Positions 42,860 through 52,122 are shown, counted from the stretch's first letter. The stretch is 64,000 bases of DNA from Mycolicibacterium rhodesiae JS60 (GCA_000230935.2 AGIQ01000006.1:62001-126000), one strand, 5' to 3'. The notes: a model not told the origin generated them from the letters alone. Made by a program: numbers and translations.

Positions 42860-44373
42860 TCGAGTGGGTCGAACCCCGCGAGCCCCTCGCCAGCTGGGTC
42901 TCGGTGCTCAACCGCGACCTGCCCGGCCCGGGAACTCTCACTGCGTACCCGGGACTGTCCTGGATCACTGTCGACGATGCGCGCAGCGCCGTGATCAACG
43001 GCGACACCGGCGGCTGGATCGTCGCGACCAACGACGCCCGCAATAGTATTGAGCAGCTGTGGGGGACGCGTGTCGACCCCGGCAACCATCCCGTCGCCGC
43101 CGCGTTGTGGCGGCGTGGGCTCGGCCGACTCGACGGTTGTGGCGCTTTCGATGGTGTCGATGTTGGCGCGGCGATCGAAGAAACCCGTCAGCGCTACACC
43201 CTGGTCCTGCTGCTCAGCACCGGCTGCAACCTTGCCTGCAACTACTGCTACCTCGGGCACCGCCTCCCCACCCGCGACGTTGCCATGCCCGCAGAGGTCG
43301 CCCTGGCAGCGATCGACGGGGCCCTCGAAACCGAGTGGGACGAGGTCATGTTCGACTTCGGCGAGGTCGCCGTCTCCTGGAAGTCATTCGGTCCGCTCGC
43401 CGACGAGGCGATCAAACGATCCCGGCAGGTCGGCAAGCGGGCCCGCATCGCGATCCAGACCAACGGCACCACCATCGATGCGACCGCGGCCGACCAGCTC
43501 GCCGAACTCAACGCGGTGGTCGGTCTCAGCCTCGACGGCCCCAGGGACATCCACGACAGCGCGCGGGCATTCCGTTCGGGTGCCGGTTCCTACGACCGCG
43601 CGGTCAACGCGTTGCATCTGCTCGCTGAACGCGACGTCGCAGTCCACATCATCTCCACCATCGGCCGGCACAACGTCGATCGCCCCATCGACGTCGTCGA
43701 AGAAGTCCTCACCCATCGTCCGACCAGCTTCCTGCTCAAACCCGTCCTCGCCGAGGGGGAAGCCGGCGCTGCGTGGGACAAGGAAGGAGTGTCGGCCCAG
43801 CGGTACGCGCAATTCACCCGCACCGTCATCAGACATGCCGTGGCCCGCGGGGCGGACCGGCTCGATCAGTCGGCAACGAAGTTCCTCAACCGCCTTCTCG
43901 GCGACCGCAACGGCTGGCGCGATTCCTGCACGTCGCGCTACTGCGGCAGCGGTCGCACACTTCACGTCGTCGACCCCAAGGGCGGCACCCACGCGTGCCC
44001 ACGGTTTGTTGACGACACTCCGCCCCCAGGTGTGGTGCTGTTGCCGTTGATGACGAGCCCGCCGGTCAGCCAGCCCCCTCGTCGGGCCGCCGACGTGGCC
44101 AGACCGAACCTCGCTGACCTGCTCCCGGAATCCCTGCGTCGACCGCCGGCGGACTGCTCGGGATGTGAGTGGCTATCGAGTTGCGGTGGCGGCTGCACCC
44201 TGATCAGCCGCGATGACCGCGCCGCCGCCGTGCCGCAACCCGATCCGCACTGCGACGCCTACGACGTGGCGCACCGAGAACTGTTCACCACCCTCATCCC
44301 CGCCTATATCGGCGGGCGCCACCGGGAAGCGACCGCGTTCAACGGCGCCCGTGTCGTCACCCTGAACGGCTGA
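42856..44373 (+). CDS. radical SAM/SPASM enzyme with N-terminal extension, 505 aa
   Basis: About 115 residues precede the cluster motif (SWVSVLNRDLPGPGTL, AALWRRGLGRLDGCGAFD), which may be a peptide-recognition domain. The core has STGCNLACNYCYLGHRLP, FDFGEVAVSWKSFGPLAD and AVVGLSLDGPRDIHDSAR. The C-terminal SPASM domain has CSGCEWLSSCGGGCTLIS. This is the third radical SAM protein of the operon and is more like an anSME/SPASM peptide maturase. The GTG start overlaps the previous stop (GTGA). The usual SAM-binding GGE is here GEV, a deviation from the canonical motif. Confidence 0.85.
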   Translation: MIEWVEPREPLASWVSVLNRDLPGPGTLTAYPGLSWITVDDARSAVINGDTGGWIVATNDARNSIEQLWGTRVDPGNHPVAAALWRRGLGRLDGCGAFDGVDVGAAIEETRQRYTLVLLLSTGCNLACNYCYLGHRLPTRDVAMPAEVALAAIDGALETEWDEVMFDFGEVAVSWKSFGPLADEAIKRSRQVGKRARIAIQTNGTTIDATAADQLAELNAVVGLSLDGPRDIHDSARAFRSGAGSYDRAVNALHLLAERDVAVHIISTIGRHNVDRPIDVVEEVLTHRPTSFLLKPVLAEGEAGAAWDKEGVSAQRYAQFTRTVIRHAVARGADRLDQSATKFLNRLLGDRNGWRDSCTSRYCGSGRTLHVVDPKGGTHACPRFVDDTPPPGVVLLPLMTSPPVSQPPRRAADVARPNLADLLPESLRRPPADCSGCEWLSSCGGGCTLISRDDRAAAVPQPDPHCDAYDVAHRELFTTLIPAYIGGRHREATAFNGARVVTLNG

Positions 44374-44379
44374 ACGTCG

Positions 44380-45312
44380 ATGATGCGCGACACCGTCACG
44401 GTCCGGGCCGGGCTCGGCCTCGGCGTCGGCCGGATGGTGGAGGGTCGTTCCGATCTCATCGAAATCGTCGACCTTCTCGAAGAACTCGGCTTTGACTCCC
44501 TGTGGACCAGCGAGGTCCTCGGTTCGCACGCCCCCGATGCGTTGGCCACACTCGCCTTCGCCGCCGGCCGCACCGAGCGGCTCAAGTTCGGCACCAGCGT
44601 CCTGTCGCTGCCCGGCTGGTCGCCGACCAGGTTGGCCAAATACATGGCGACCCTGGACCAACTGTCGGCGGGCCGCTTCTTCCCCGTCGTCGGGCTCGGC
44701 ACCGCTGATGCCGACGCGCTGGCAGCGCAAGGGGTCGACCGGCGCGACCGCGGCCCGATGACCGAAGAAATGATTCCCCTGCTGCGCCGCATCTGGGCAT
44801 CCGATGTTGTCAACCACGTTGGAGACCATTACCAGGTGCAGAACTACCGGCCGCACATTCATCCGATGCGCCGCGGCCTGTCGGTGTGGCTCGGCGGCCG
44901 CTCGGCGCCCGAACTGCAGCGGGTGGGGCGCCTCGCCGACGGTTGGTTGGCGTCGTTCGCGACCCCGGCCGAGATCGCCTGCTCCGTCCCGATTATCGAG
45001 GAGGCCGCGGCCGTAGCCGGCCGCACCATCGACAGCGATCACTACGGCACCCTGCTGTTGTACTCACTGCGTAAGGTCGACGACAATGTCCGCGACTTCA
45101 TCCGCTGGCGGCGGCCGGATCAGCCGGTCGGCGAGGTGTTCCCCGAAGGCGCCGACGCGCTCAACGCGCTTCTCGAGTCGTTCGTCGCCGCGGGTGCCAC
45201 CAAATTCGTTCTCGTGCCCGCAGCGCGACCTGATTCGTGGGAGGCGGAGTTGGCCGCGTTGATGGAGCACGTCACCTACGTCCGCGGCGCCGAAGTGGTG
45301 GCCGCACGATGA
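44380..45312 (+). CDS. luciferase-like F420-type oxidoreductase, 310 aa
   Basis: The protein shows the luciferase-like monooxygenase (LLM) fold: VDLLEELGFDSLWTSEVLG, RTERLKFGTSVLSLPGWSPT, DQLSAGRFFPVVGLGTADAD and SVWLGGRSAPELQRVGRLAD. The LLM family uses F420 or FMN; in mycobacteria F420 is typical. The start is the first of two ATG codons. It follows the third radical SAM gene by 6 bases and overlaps the next gene (ATGA). In peptide clusters such proteins reduce or oxidise modified residues. Confidence 0.88.
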   Translation: MMRDTVTVRAGLGLGVGRMVEGRSDLIEIVDLLEELGFDSLWTSEVLGSHAPDALATLAFAAGRTERLKFGTSVLSLPGWSPTRLAKYMATLDQLSAGRFFPVVGLGTADADALAAQGVDRRDRGPMTEEMIPLLRRIWASDVVNHVGDHYQVQNYRPHIHPMRRGLSVWLGGRSAPELQRVGRLADGWLASFATPAEIACSVPIIEEAAAVAGRTIDSDHYGTLLLYSLRKVDDNVRDFIRWRRPDQPVGEVFPEGADALNALLESFVAAGATKFVLVPAARPDSWEAELAALMEHVTYVRGAEVVAAR

Positions 45313-46421
45313 CCGCAGCGGAGCACCTCGGCGCGCCCGACGCCGACGTGCTGCGCACCCGTCTGATCGCGGTCAAGTGGGTTCAGCTCAAACTCGCCGA
45401 CAGCGCCCCGGAATGTGCCCGTGAACTCGGCGTCCTTTCGGGCACGACGACCCGGCCGCGCGCGCTCCTGGCCAGCCTGTGCTCACCCCAGGCATTCGAC
45501 TGGCTGGACACCATGGTCCACCTGATTGACCGCAACGCGCCGGTTCTGCTACCCGAGGGCCAGTTCGCCGGGCATGCGAAGGCGGTTGTCAACCTGACGG
45601 CCGGATTATCGGAAACCTCAACGGTCCCAGTACGTTTCGACCGGTCCGGGGTCGCCGAACTGCCGGCGTTGGGGATCGCGGTGAGCGCGGGAGCCGCGGC
45701 TGCCGGGCGCATCACGACCGTCGACGTCGAGTCGCCGGGCCCCTCCGTGAGGATCTCGCCGCTACCCACCCGGCCGCCGTCCGATGCCGTCCGCGCGCCA
45801 GAGCACGCAGCGGGCAACCATTCAGTGCCGTCCGCGCCCCGGGCCGTCGACCACATCGTTGAGCGGTGGATCGCCGACGGCGGGGGACCCGCGACCCCGC
45901 GGAACCGACGCCCCCAGGACGCGCCCGCCGGCGCCCTGGTCGCACTGCTGGAGGCAGCGGCGATTCCCACCGCCATCACCGCGAACCATCCCGGCGGACG
46001 CGCGATCCGGGAAGACAGCTCCTTTGATCACCTGTCCCTGTTGTCGGTCCGGGAGCCGACACGATTCGCAGCCCTCGCCGCAGTCGCCGCCGAGGGCGCC
46101 GACCCCCTCTCGCGGCGAATCACCGCCCACTGCTCCTATATCGGCCGCCGCTACGAGTCGGCCGCCGAGATCTATGCAGAGCTGCTGCTGGACGACGTCG
46201 AGGATCTCGATTTGTGGCGCGACTACTGCTGGGCGCTGCGTCACAGCGGGTCAGAGGAACTGACCCGCTGCTGGGTGATGCACCCCGTCGAGGTGGTCAA
46301 CGTCGCTAAAGAGGTGGCGTTCGACCGTCCGCAACGGCCTCCCCCGACGCGGGGGACGCAAAGCGGGGCCAGCGAACTGGTGCGGAACTTCCTGGGATGG
46401 GTCGGCGATGATCTCGGTTGA
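45309..46421 (+). CDS. hypothetical protein with TPR-like end, 370 aa
   Basis: The first 150 residues look globular and beta-rich (AAGRITTVDVESPGPSVRIS), followed by a Pro-rich linker. The C-terminal 120 residues are helical: HLSLLSVREPTRFAALAAVA, then AHCSYIGRRYESAAEIYAEL and WRDYCWALRHSGSEELTR. The last resembles TPR repeats. No catalytic motif was recognised. It overlaps both neighbours (ATGA before, 14 bases after), which ties it to the operon. It may present the peptide to the enzymes. Confidence 0.65.
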   Translation: MTAAEHLGAPDADVLRTRLIAVKWVQLKLADSAPECARELGVLSGTTTRPRALLASLCSPQAFDWLDTMVHLIDRNAPVLLPEGQFAGHAKAVVNLTAGLSETSTVPVRFDRSGVAELPALGIAVSAGAAAAGRITTVDVESPGPSVRISPLPTRPPSDAVRAPEHAAGNHSVPSAPRAVDHIVERWIADGGGPATPRNRRPQDAPAGALVALLEAAAIPTAITANHPGGRAIREDSSFDHLSLLSVREPTRFAALAAVAAEGADPLSRRITAHCSYIGRRYESAAEIYAELLLDDVEDLDLWRDYCWALRHSGSEELTRCWVMHPVEVVNVAKEVAFDRPQRPPPTRGTQSGASELVRNFLGWVGDDLG

Positions 46422-47412
46422 AGGTTTCCTGCAGCTTCCGGACCTGAGGACGCTGGACCTGCCTGCCCCCTTCGATGACTACGTGAAGATTCGCGGCCAG
46501 CACAGCCAAATCCTCAGTCTGATTGGCGTTTTGGACGGGCTGAAACCATGCATGGACGATTGGATTCCCGCCGCGGCGATGCACCATTTCAGTGCGATGT
46601 GCGAGAAATCCGGGCTCTACGTCAAAGCGGGCGTGCAGTTCGACATGATGTCCCACGACGAATTGGACGAAGTCGCCGGCCGGCAAACCCTCACCACCAC
46701 CCGGGCGCGAGCCCGCGCCATCGGTGACGACCGGGGCTCGGTGCACGTCTTCGTCGGGCGCAATTCCTCCGACGTCGACCAGACCTTCTACTCGGGGTGG
46801 TATCCACTGGTCGTGGAAGGCCGCGCGACAAGCAAGCCCTGGATCGACCACATCTGGTTTGGCCAGGGATTGGGCTATCCGGATTGCTGCCTTTCGGCGT
46901 TCGCCCGCAACAACAACTGGTCGGTGAACAACATGCCGTACCACTCGGTGCGCGCAACCGCCGGTCCGCCGAATGCGCTGTGTAACTCCATCATGCGATT
47001 CACCGGCCTGACGTGGGCGCCTCATCTACCCTGCTCCTACGACTGTGAGGCCACCTCCCGGCAGTCCGCGCAACTGCGCGAAACGGTGCAGGGCATCTCC
47101 GGGCCACTCGCCCACATTGCGGACACCCTCACGGGCGGAACGTTTTTGCTGCTCTCGGAGTGGGAGGCCTTCCTGCTACACGGCGCGGCCGGCGACGCCA
47201 CCAGTGTCTCCTATCACGGGGTCTCGCTGGTTCCCTCGAACAAGCCCAACGAGGCACTGTTTGCCGCTCTCCAGGCGGGCCACTCCATCCAACTGCGCGA
47301 TGACGTCATTGTCGTGTTCCGCGATGACGAAGCCATCTGGGTGGAGCAATGCCGAGCGGACGGCTTCGCGCCGCGGGTACCCAGAATCGTCACCTTCCCA
47401 GACATCCCGTGA
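46408..47412 (+). CDS. GYPxCC-motif protein (DUF483-like), 334 aa
   Basis: The central motif is FGQGLGYPDCCLSAFARNNN, with a second Cys group FTGLTWAPHLPCSYDCEATS. A GYPxCC core followed by CxxxC is seen in DUF483-like proteins, where the Cys may bind a metal. The N-terminal part (EGFLQLPDLRTLDLPAPFDD) is helical and the C-terminus resembles a beta-sheet (IQLRDDVIVVFRDDEAIWVE). It overlaps the previous gene by 14 bases and the next by 4. Function unknown; the Cys arrangement suggests an iron or zinc site. Confidence 0.6.
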   Translation: MISVEGFLQLPDLRTLDLPAPFDDYVKIRGQHSQILSLIGVLDGLKPCMDDWIPAAAMHHFSAMCEKSGLYVKAGVQFDMMSHDELDEVAGRQTLTTTRARARAIGDDRGSVHVFVGRNSSDVDQTFYSGWYPLVVEGRATSKPWIDHIWFGQGLGYPDCCLSAFARNNNWSVNNMPYHSVRATAGPPNALCNSIMRFTGLTWAPHLPCSYDCEATSRQSAQLRETVQGISGPLAHIADTLTGGTFLLLSEWEAFLLHGAAGDATSVSYHGVSLVPSNKPNEALFAALQAGHSIQLRDDVIVVFRDDEAIWVEQCRADGFAPRVPRIVTFPDIP

Positions 47413-47990
47413 ACCCGAACAGCGTCGGCGAAGGCCCGTCCGGATCGCCAATCGCCCCCACGCACTGCCTCGTTCGGCCCGTCACGGCTGGGGACTTCGA
47501 CGAATTGTGCGGCTTCTGGACGCGCAACCGCAGTGAGCTGTACCCCCACGTTGTCATGCCGGACTCCGTCACAGCGTGGCAGGCCTGCCAGCAGGACGCC
47601 GGAATGCGCTGGTTTACTTCACGACTCGGCCCGACGCTCGCCGCCGCCGCCGTGCTCGCGCGCATCAGCGGCCCGCCCTGGTGCTCCGCCGAGGTCGGCG
47701 TGGGTGTCGACGCACGCCTTCGATGCCACGGCATCGGTGCGCGTACCCTTCGCGCGATCTTCACCAGGGAACTGGGCGCCGGGCTGGCTCGAATTGAGGC
47801 GCTCGTCGACCCCGATAACATCGCCTCGGCGAGCATGGTGGCGGCGGCGGGAATGATCAACGAAGGTATCAGTAGATCGGTGCTGGACATGGGCGGCACC
47901 CGAAAAGACATGAGCCGGTGGGCGATCGTCGCGCCGCACGCAGTCCCCGGCGGCGCGGTCGTCGGATCCACCACCGCCAACAGCCCCTAA
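47409..47990 (+). CDS. GNAT-family acetyltransferase, 193 aa
   Basis: The sequence HCLVRPVTAGDFDELCGFWT opens the GNAT fold, and the acetyl-CoA loop is VGVDARLRCHGIGARTLRAI (R-x-x-G-I-G, a slight variant of RGxG/A). The closing part is IEALVDPDNIASASMVAAAG. The length is that of a stand-alone acetyltransferase. GTG at 47409 overlaps the previous stop (GTGA). It may acetylate the amino group of the modified peptide after leader removal, or provide self-protection. Confidence 0.85.
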   Translation: MNPNSVGEGPSGSPIAPTHCLVRPVTAGDFDELCGFWTRNRSELYPHVVMPDSVTAWQACQQDAGMRWFTSRLGPTLAAAAVLARISGPPWCSAEVGVGVDARLRCHGIGARTLRAIFTRELGAGLARIEALVDPDNIASASMVAAAGMINEGISRSVLDMGGTRKDMSRWAIVAPHAVPGGAVVGSTTANSP

Positions 47991-48006
47991 GTGGGTGACT
48001 TGTCTG

Positions 48007-48825
48007 ATGACGGGGTACAACGTGTCGCATCGCCGCCAATTCGGTCATCGGATGTCCGGTGCGGAGTTCGCGCAACGGCTTGCTGTCGATCCGTCATCCC
48101 TCGTGGCGTTCGTGCTCGAGGCCGGGGCCCTTCACGTTGACGACCTCCGACTCCGGACACCTGCCGACGACCTGGGCCGGGTGGCCGCTCTGTTCGGAAC
48201 GCCGATCCACTACGGCGGGTCAGATACCGCGTGTGACGAGATCACCAACAGCGCGAACACCCCCCTGATCGAGAGAAACAAGGCGGTGGAGTGGCACCAG
48301 GACGACATCTACACCCCGGCGGCGGCAAACTTCACGCTGCTGTACTGCCTTGAAGCACCGACTCCCGCGCCCGCGACGATGTTCGCTGACCTCCGGAACT
48401 CATTTGACGATCTCAGCGACCCCATGCGCGATCGCCTCAGGAATCTGCGCGTCAGGCACGACCCCGTTGGCGGGATCGTCGGATTGCCCACTGAATCAGT
48501 CGGCCGGTTCGGCAATAAACCCGGCACCAATCCAACCCATCCGCTGGTCCTTATCCACCCCCTGACAGGCGCCCCCCAGCTCTTCGCCTTCGCGGGAACC
48601 GCCGCCGGCATCGTCGGTATGGCCGACGAGGAGGCACGCACCCTGCTCTTGGAGCTCAAAGAATTCGCGCTCATGCCGCAGTATCGATTCGAACCCCGCC
48701 TGTGGGCGGCCGACCTTCTGATATGGGACAACCTGTCGGCAATGCACTCCGCGACACCGGTGGACTATTCTGACGACGACGGACACCGTCGTCGAGTATT
48801 GCGCGTCGCGGTTCGGTCGCCGTGA
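48007..48825 (+). CDS. TauD/TfdA-like 2OG-Fe(II) dioxygenase, 272 aa
   Basis: The metal motif is EWHQDDIYTPAAANFTLLYC (H-x-D), and the distal His is in NLSAMHSATPVDYSD. The terminal Arg is in RRRVLRVAVR. Also typical is HPLVLIHPLTGAPQLFAF. The family hydroxylates small molecules or residues with 2-oxoglutarate. The gene is the last clear member of the operon, 17 bases after the GNAT gene; the GTG at 47995 is an alternative start. It is the third distinct 2OG-type oxygenase of the cluster. Confidence 0.85.
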   Translation: MTGYNVSHRRQFGHRMSGAEFAQRLAVDPSSLVAFVLEAGALHVDDLRLRTPADDLGRVAALFGTPIHYGGSDTACDEITNSANTPLIERNKAVEWHQDDIYTPAAANFTLLYCLEAPTPAPATMFADLRNSFDDLSDPMRDRLRNLRVRHDPVGGIVGLPTESVGRFGNKPGTNPTHPLVLIHPLTGAPQLFAFAGTAAGIVGMADEEARTLLLELKEFALMPQYRFEPRLWAADLLIWDNLSAMHSATPVDYSDDDGHRRRVLRVAVRSP

Positions 48826-49295
48826 GCGATCCACGAACGCGGCAGCTGGAAACTGGTCCGCAGTCGATCGAACGGCGGAAAGCGCGCCGCGGCATGGCAT
48901 GTCAAACGCCGCAGGCCATCCCGGCGCCGTCTGACGAAAACGACCTCCAGCCGACGAGTCTGGAGATGCTGCCGCCCGAAGCCATCTATGACTATCTGCA
49001 GGGCCGTTGGAAGGAGCCTGTCGCGAGGTGCCGCGACACGACGGGGAAAGGTCCGTCGGACTACCACTTTCACCAACGACCATTGGATGTTTGGTCAGCG
49101 TCGACGACGTCGATGGTCCCGATCCTCGCCGTTTCGGCGTTGCTGGGACTCGGTGATGTGGCCGCCGTCCGCCGTCCGGCTGACAGACGCTCGACCTCTT
49201 GCCTTGTAGAGTTCGTGCTGGCAGCGCGGGCGGTCTGTGACGTTGCGCGTCGTCAGGCGCCCGATTGCTATCCCTGTGGGAGGAGACCCCGGTGA
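48822..49295 (+). CDS. possible hypothetical gene, low coding character at the end
   Basis: A GTG overlaps the dioxygenase stop (GTGA). The first 90 codons include LQPTSLEMLPPEAIYDYLQG and look coding, but from about 49060 the frame is less convincing. It could be a frameshifted gene that continues in another frame into the next gene, which starts near 49292. Confidence 0.3.
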   Translation: MSDPRTRQLETGPQSIERRKARRGMACQTPQAIPAPSDENDLQPTSLEMLPPEAIYDYLQGRWKEPVARCRDTTGKGPSDYHFHQRPLDVWSASTTSMVPILAVSALLGLGDVAAVRRPADRRSTSCLVEFVLAARAVCDVARRQAPDCYPCGRRPR

Positions 49296-49983
49296 CCGAT
49301 CAGGTTGCGCAGTTTCGTCAGAGCCGGTCGCCGAACTCGACACGCTGTTCAACGCCTGCCGCGAGGACCGACTCGATCCCTCGGCAGAAACGGCGAACAT
49401 GGTTGGGCGCCTGCGCGAGCTCTACTTCTTCTCCCCGGACTTCAAGAGTCTTGTTGAACACCTCAACGGTCTGGCCAAACAGTATTCACTCGTCGACTGG
49501 GCCAGGAATAGCATCGCCCTATCTGACCAGCCGTGGAGCCGGATCAGTGCGGCCTTCGAGGCAATCCTCACTGAACCCGCTCTCCACCAACGAGACTGGT
49601 CCCACGCACCGATCGAGCCGCAGTTCAGAGAGGCCATCGCAGGTTGGCCGGATCTGGCTGATTGCATACGTAACGTCCAGGCGAGTTCACCCCGGCGGGA
49701 CCACATCGATCTCGGCAAGCTGCTTGCCGGCACGGTGACCGTGTTCCACGCGGGATGTGAGCGCTACTTCACGCACCTGCAGACTGCCGGGGCGGACCGT
49801 CTGCGTGAGATCTTCGACGTGATACTGAGTCGCGACGATTGCAATATGGACATGGTTCCATCCGCGCTGACATATTTCGGTTCCGACGGACTTTCGGTGC
49901 TGAACCAAGTCGCGACGGAGACCCGCGATATTTGTGAGGCGCTCCACGGATATTGCGACCGCCAGTTATTCGTGGATAGATAG
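49276..49983 (+). CDS. helical hypothetical protein, start uncertain
   Basis: From ELDTLFNACREDRLDP onward the reading is well formed and helical (NMVGRLRELYFFSPDFKSLV, LREIFDVILSRDDCNMDM, QVATETRDICEALHGYCDRQ). Two starts compete: GTG at 49276 in this frame, and GTG at 49292 in a different frame with an excellent GGAGGAG site whose first codons (VTDQVAQFRQ) look real. If the second is right, a frameshift near 49330 interrupts the gene. No domain was recognised. It stands at the 3' edge of the peptide cluster. Confidence 0.5.
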   Translation: MGGDPGDRSGCAVSSEPVAELDTLFNACREDRLDPSAETANMVGRLRELYFFSPDFKSLVEHLNGLAKQYSLVDWARNSIALSDQPWSRISAAFEAILTEPALHQRDWSHAPIEPQFREAIAGWPDLADCIRNVQASSPRRDHIDLGKLLAGTVTVFHAGCERYFTHLQTAGADRLREIFDVILSRDDCNMDMVPSALTYFGSDGLSVLNQVATETRDICEALHGYCDRQLFVDR

Positions 49984-50392
49984 CAACCGACCGCAACCCG
50001 GTGCGGAGGACGGAGTCGCCCAAACGTGGTCCGACCACCGAATCGGTGGCACCGTGCTGAGCAGGCTCGGCGGGTCCCCTCGGCCAACGCAGGTTCGGGC
50101 TGTACCTCGGCTAACGCGCGCAACAGGCCCAGCTCATGGAGCACCGGTTGGGCGAATCCCCAAATAGGTACTGACACCAAAGGCACTGAACCGCCAGCCA
50201 CAACCGGACGGCGCCTGATCGCAGGAGCGCGACACGCGGTGTCGGTTGAAGGGATTAGAGACAAGCCGAGGCGCCGTGTGGCAAGCTGCGAGCACCGTTG
50301 CTCGATGATTCGCTGGGCTCATCAGTTTTAGGCATATCGGCCCTGATCACGTAGCGGGAGCAAGAACGCTCACGTTAACCATGGGAGGTGGC
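49984..50392. other. intergenic stretch with no supported gene
   Basis: Only shadow frames are visible. It should contain the promoter of the gene at 50393. Confidence 0.35.
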
Positions 50393-51793
50393 ATGCCCGA
50401 TCTGGGAGGCCTTCGTCGGGGAATCGGGGACCGCGCTAAGCAGGCCACACAACAGATTTCGCAGGCAGGGCTGCAGCAGTTCGAAAACCTGTCGGCCAAC
50501 GTCGCCGGCCGGCCGCCGGCGGACAGTTCGGGGCAGGCAGACGAAGCAGCCTCCACCGCTGACGTGACTGAGGAAGTCAACCGACTGCGGGCACTCCTCG
50601 AGCGTCGTCGACCGCCGCCCGGCCCGGTGCAAGGCCGGTGGGCTATCGGTATCGGCGACCTTCTCGCCGAACACCCGCGGATGCCGAACGCTCTTCGAGG
50701 TCTGGCACGCACCCTGGACCGCTACGGCGGACTGGCCATCACCCCCCGGACGATCGAATTCGATCACGACGCCATCGAATGGACGTCGGTCACCGAGATC
50801 CGCACCCGCAACGTGGTCGACTATCTGTTCTCCGACGCGCTGGACCAGCAGCTCGACACACTTCCGCTGCCGTGGTTTCCGGGACGACGCAAAGTGTTGG
50901 ACGCGCTGTCCAAGGCGATGCTGACGCTGCTGTTGGCCGCCGCGAAGCAGCAGCTCGATCAGCACGGCGACATCCGCATCCCCGCCGAGGTCGAATATCG
51001 CGGCACCGTCCGGCGGCACCGTCAGCTTGCCCCGGGGGTGCTCGCTGCACTGGTCCTCGCCGATCCGGCCGTCAACGCATGTGTGCAGGCCACTGCCGGG
51101 ATGTACGGCATCGTGGTGCGCCCCGCCGGCGACGCCGTCTTGACGACCGCCGGCGACCGCGCTGGACAACTCAGGTCCAAGCTGGCCTCGATCGAGTCGA
51201 GGCTGGCTGGCGGCTCCCGAGACGCGACAAGCGCGCCGGGCCGCCCGGACTATCCTGCGCAGGCGGCCGAGCCCCCCAGGCCGCCGGCTGACATCAGCGC
51301 GGCGAGCCCGTCCGGAGGTGTGCCGGCGGAAAGGTACCCACTTCCCGATCAAGGCGACACCCTGGTCCGGCTGGCCCGCGACGTCGGCGGAGAGCGTGGC
51401 GCCGCGGTCGTCGCGGCCGAAGTCGACCGCGTCCGACGTCCAGACGGAACTTTGGTCGCCGCCGATCTGCCAGAGTCCAGGAAGCCCAAAGACGGACCGT
51501 TGCACCTCTTGGGTTCGTTGTTGGGCATGGAGGCGATCACGGTAGCGGCCTGGGCCGGCTTGGGCTTCGGGATGATGCAGAAACGCTCGGCGTCAAAACA
51601 GGTCGAACAGCTGTGTCGCGACCGGGGACTGACAGCGGCAGTGGACTGGGCGCTGGCCAACGCAACGAACGGTCAATTGCACATCACGGTCCTGCGGGAC
51701 AGCCTCGATTCCATCCTGGACGGACACATGCTCAACCTCGACGAGGGTTTCTTCAGGTCCGAGCTTGCCCGCGCCTTCCGAAAATGGCGCTGA
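50393..51793 (+). CDS. hypothetical protein with Pro-rich linker and terminal helical domain, 466 aa
   Basis: The ATG at 50393 has a GGGAGG site; an ATG at 50381 lies inside that site. Residues 1-60 are helical, and a globular alpha-beta region follows (ITPRTIEFDHDAIEWTSV, LSKAMLTLLLAAAKQQLDQH, PGVLAALVLADPAVNACVQA). A Pro-rich linker comes next. A C-terminal unit (DGPLHLLGSLLGMEAITVAA then VEQLCRDRGLTAAVDWALAN and SLDSILDGHMLNLDEGFF) also occurs as the decayed copy at 3395-3700 beside the other kinase operon. It is not an enzyme known to me. Genomic position suggests involvement in the downstream kinase-GH3 system. Confidence 0.7.
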   Translation: MPDLGGLRRGIGDRAKQATQQISQAGLQQFENLSANVAGRPPADSSGQADEAASTADVTEEVNRLRALLERRRPPPGPVQGRWAIGIGDLLAEHPRMPNALRGLARTLDRYGGLAITPRTIEFDHDAIEWTSVTEIRTRNVVDYLFSDALDQQLDTLPLPWFPGRRKVLDALSKAMLTLLLAAAKQQLDQHGDIRIPAEVEYRGTVRRHRQLAPGVLAALVLADPAVNACVQATAGMYGIVVRPAGDAVLTTAGDRAGQLRSKLASIESRLAGGSRDATSAPGRPDYPAQAAEPPRPPADISAASPSGGVPAERYPLPDQGDTLVRLARDVGGERGAAVVAAEVDRVRRPDGTLVAADLPESRKPKDGPLHLLGSLLGMEAITVAAWAGLGFGMMQKRSASKQVEQLCRDRGLTAAVDWALANATNGQLHITVLRDSLDSILDGHMLNLDEGFFRSELARAFRKWR

Positions 51794-52122
51794 CGAGTGT
51801 GAACCGGCCCGGTGCGTTTGAAGGCGGTACGTTTCCGTCGCCGCAACCGGCGAATCACGCACAGGGGCTGTCGCCGGTCCTCGGCGCGGCCCGCGTCTTC
51901 GTGGCAATCGGCACCACACCAACAATCGCCGGGAATGGCCGCAACTTTGCGGGAGGTGTAGCTGCTGTCGGAGGCGAAAATTTTGGTTCGGGCCGCGGTA
52001 AGGTGCCTACGGGGAGAATCTGCGGCGATTAAGCAACCGCACTGACCCTGCGCGCCGTCGGTGATGTCTTGTATGTTCTTTGCTGTTGCCGCTGATCACG
52101 GTAGCTGAAATGGGGGGAACCG
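51794..52122. other. intergenic stretch with no supported gene
   Basis: No coding frame was accepted and no terminator was recognised in these 330 bases. They precede the membrane-protein gene at 52123. Confidence 0.35.

Noticed and set aside
43049..44050. 333-codon ORF in another frame of the third radical SAM gene
   Set aside because: Ser/Pro/Arg-rich frame without domains; the radical SAM frame carries all motifs.
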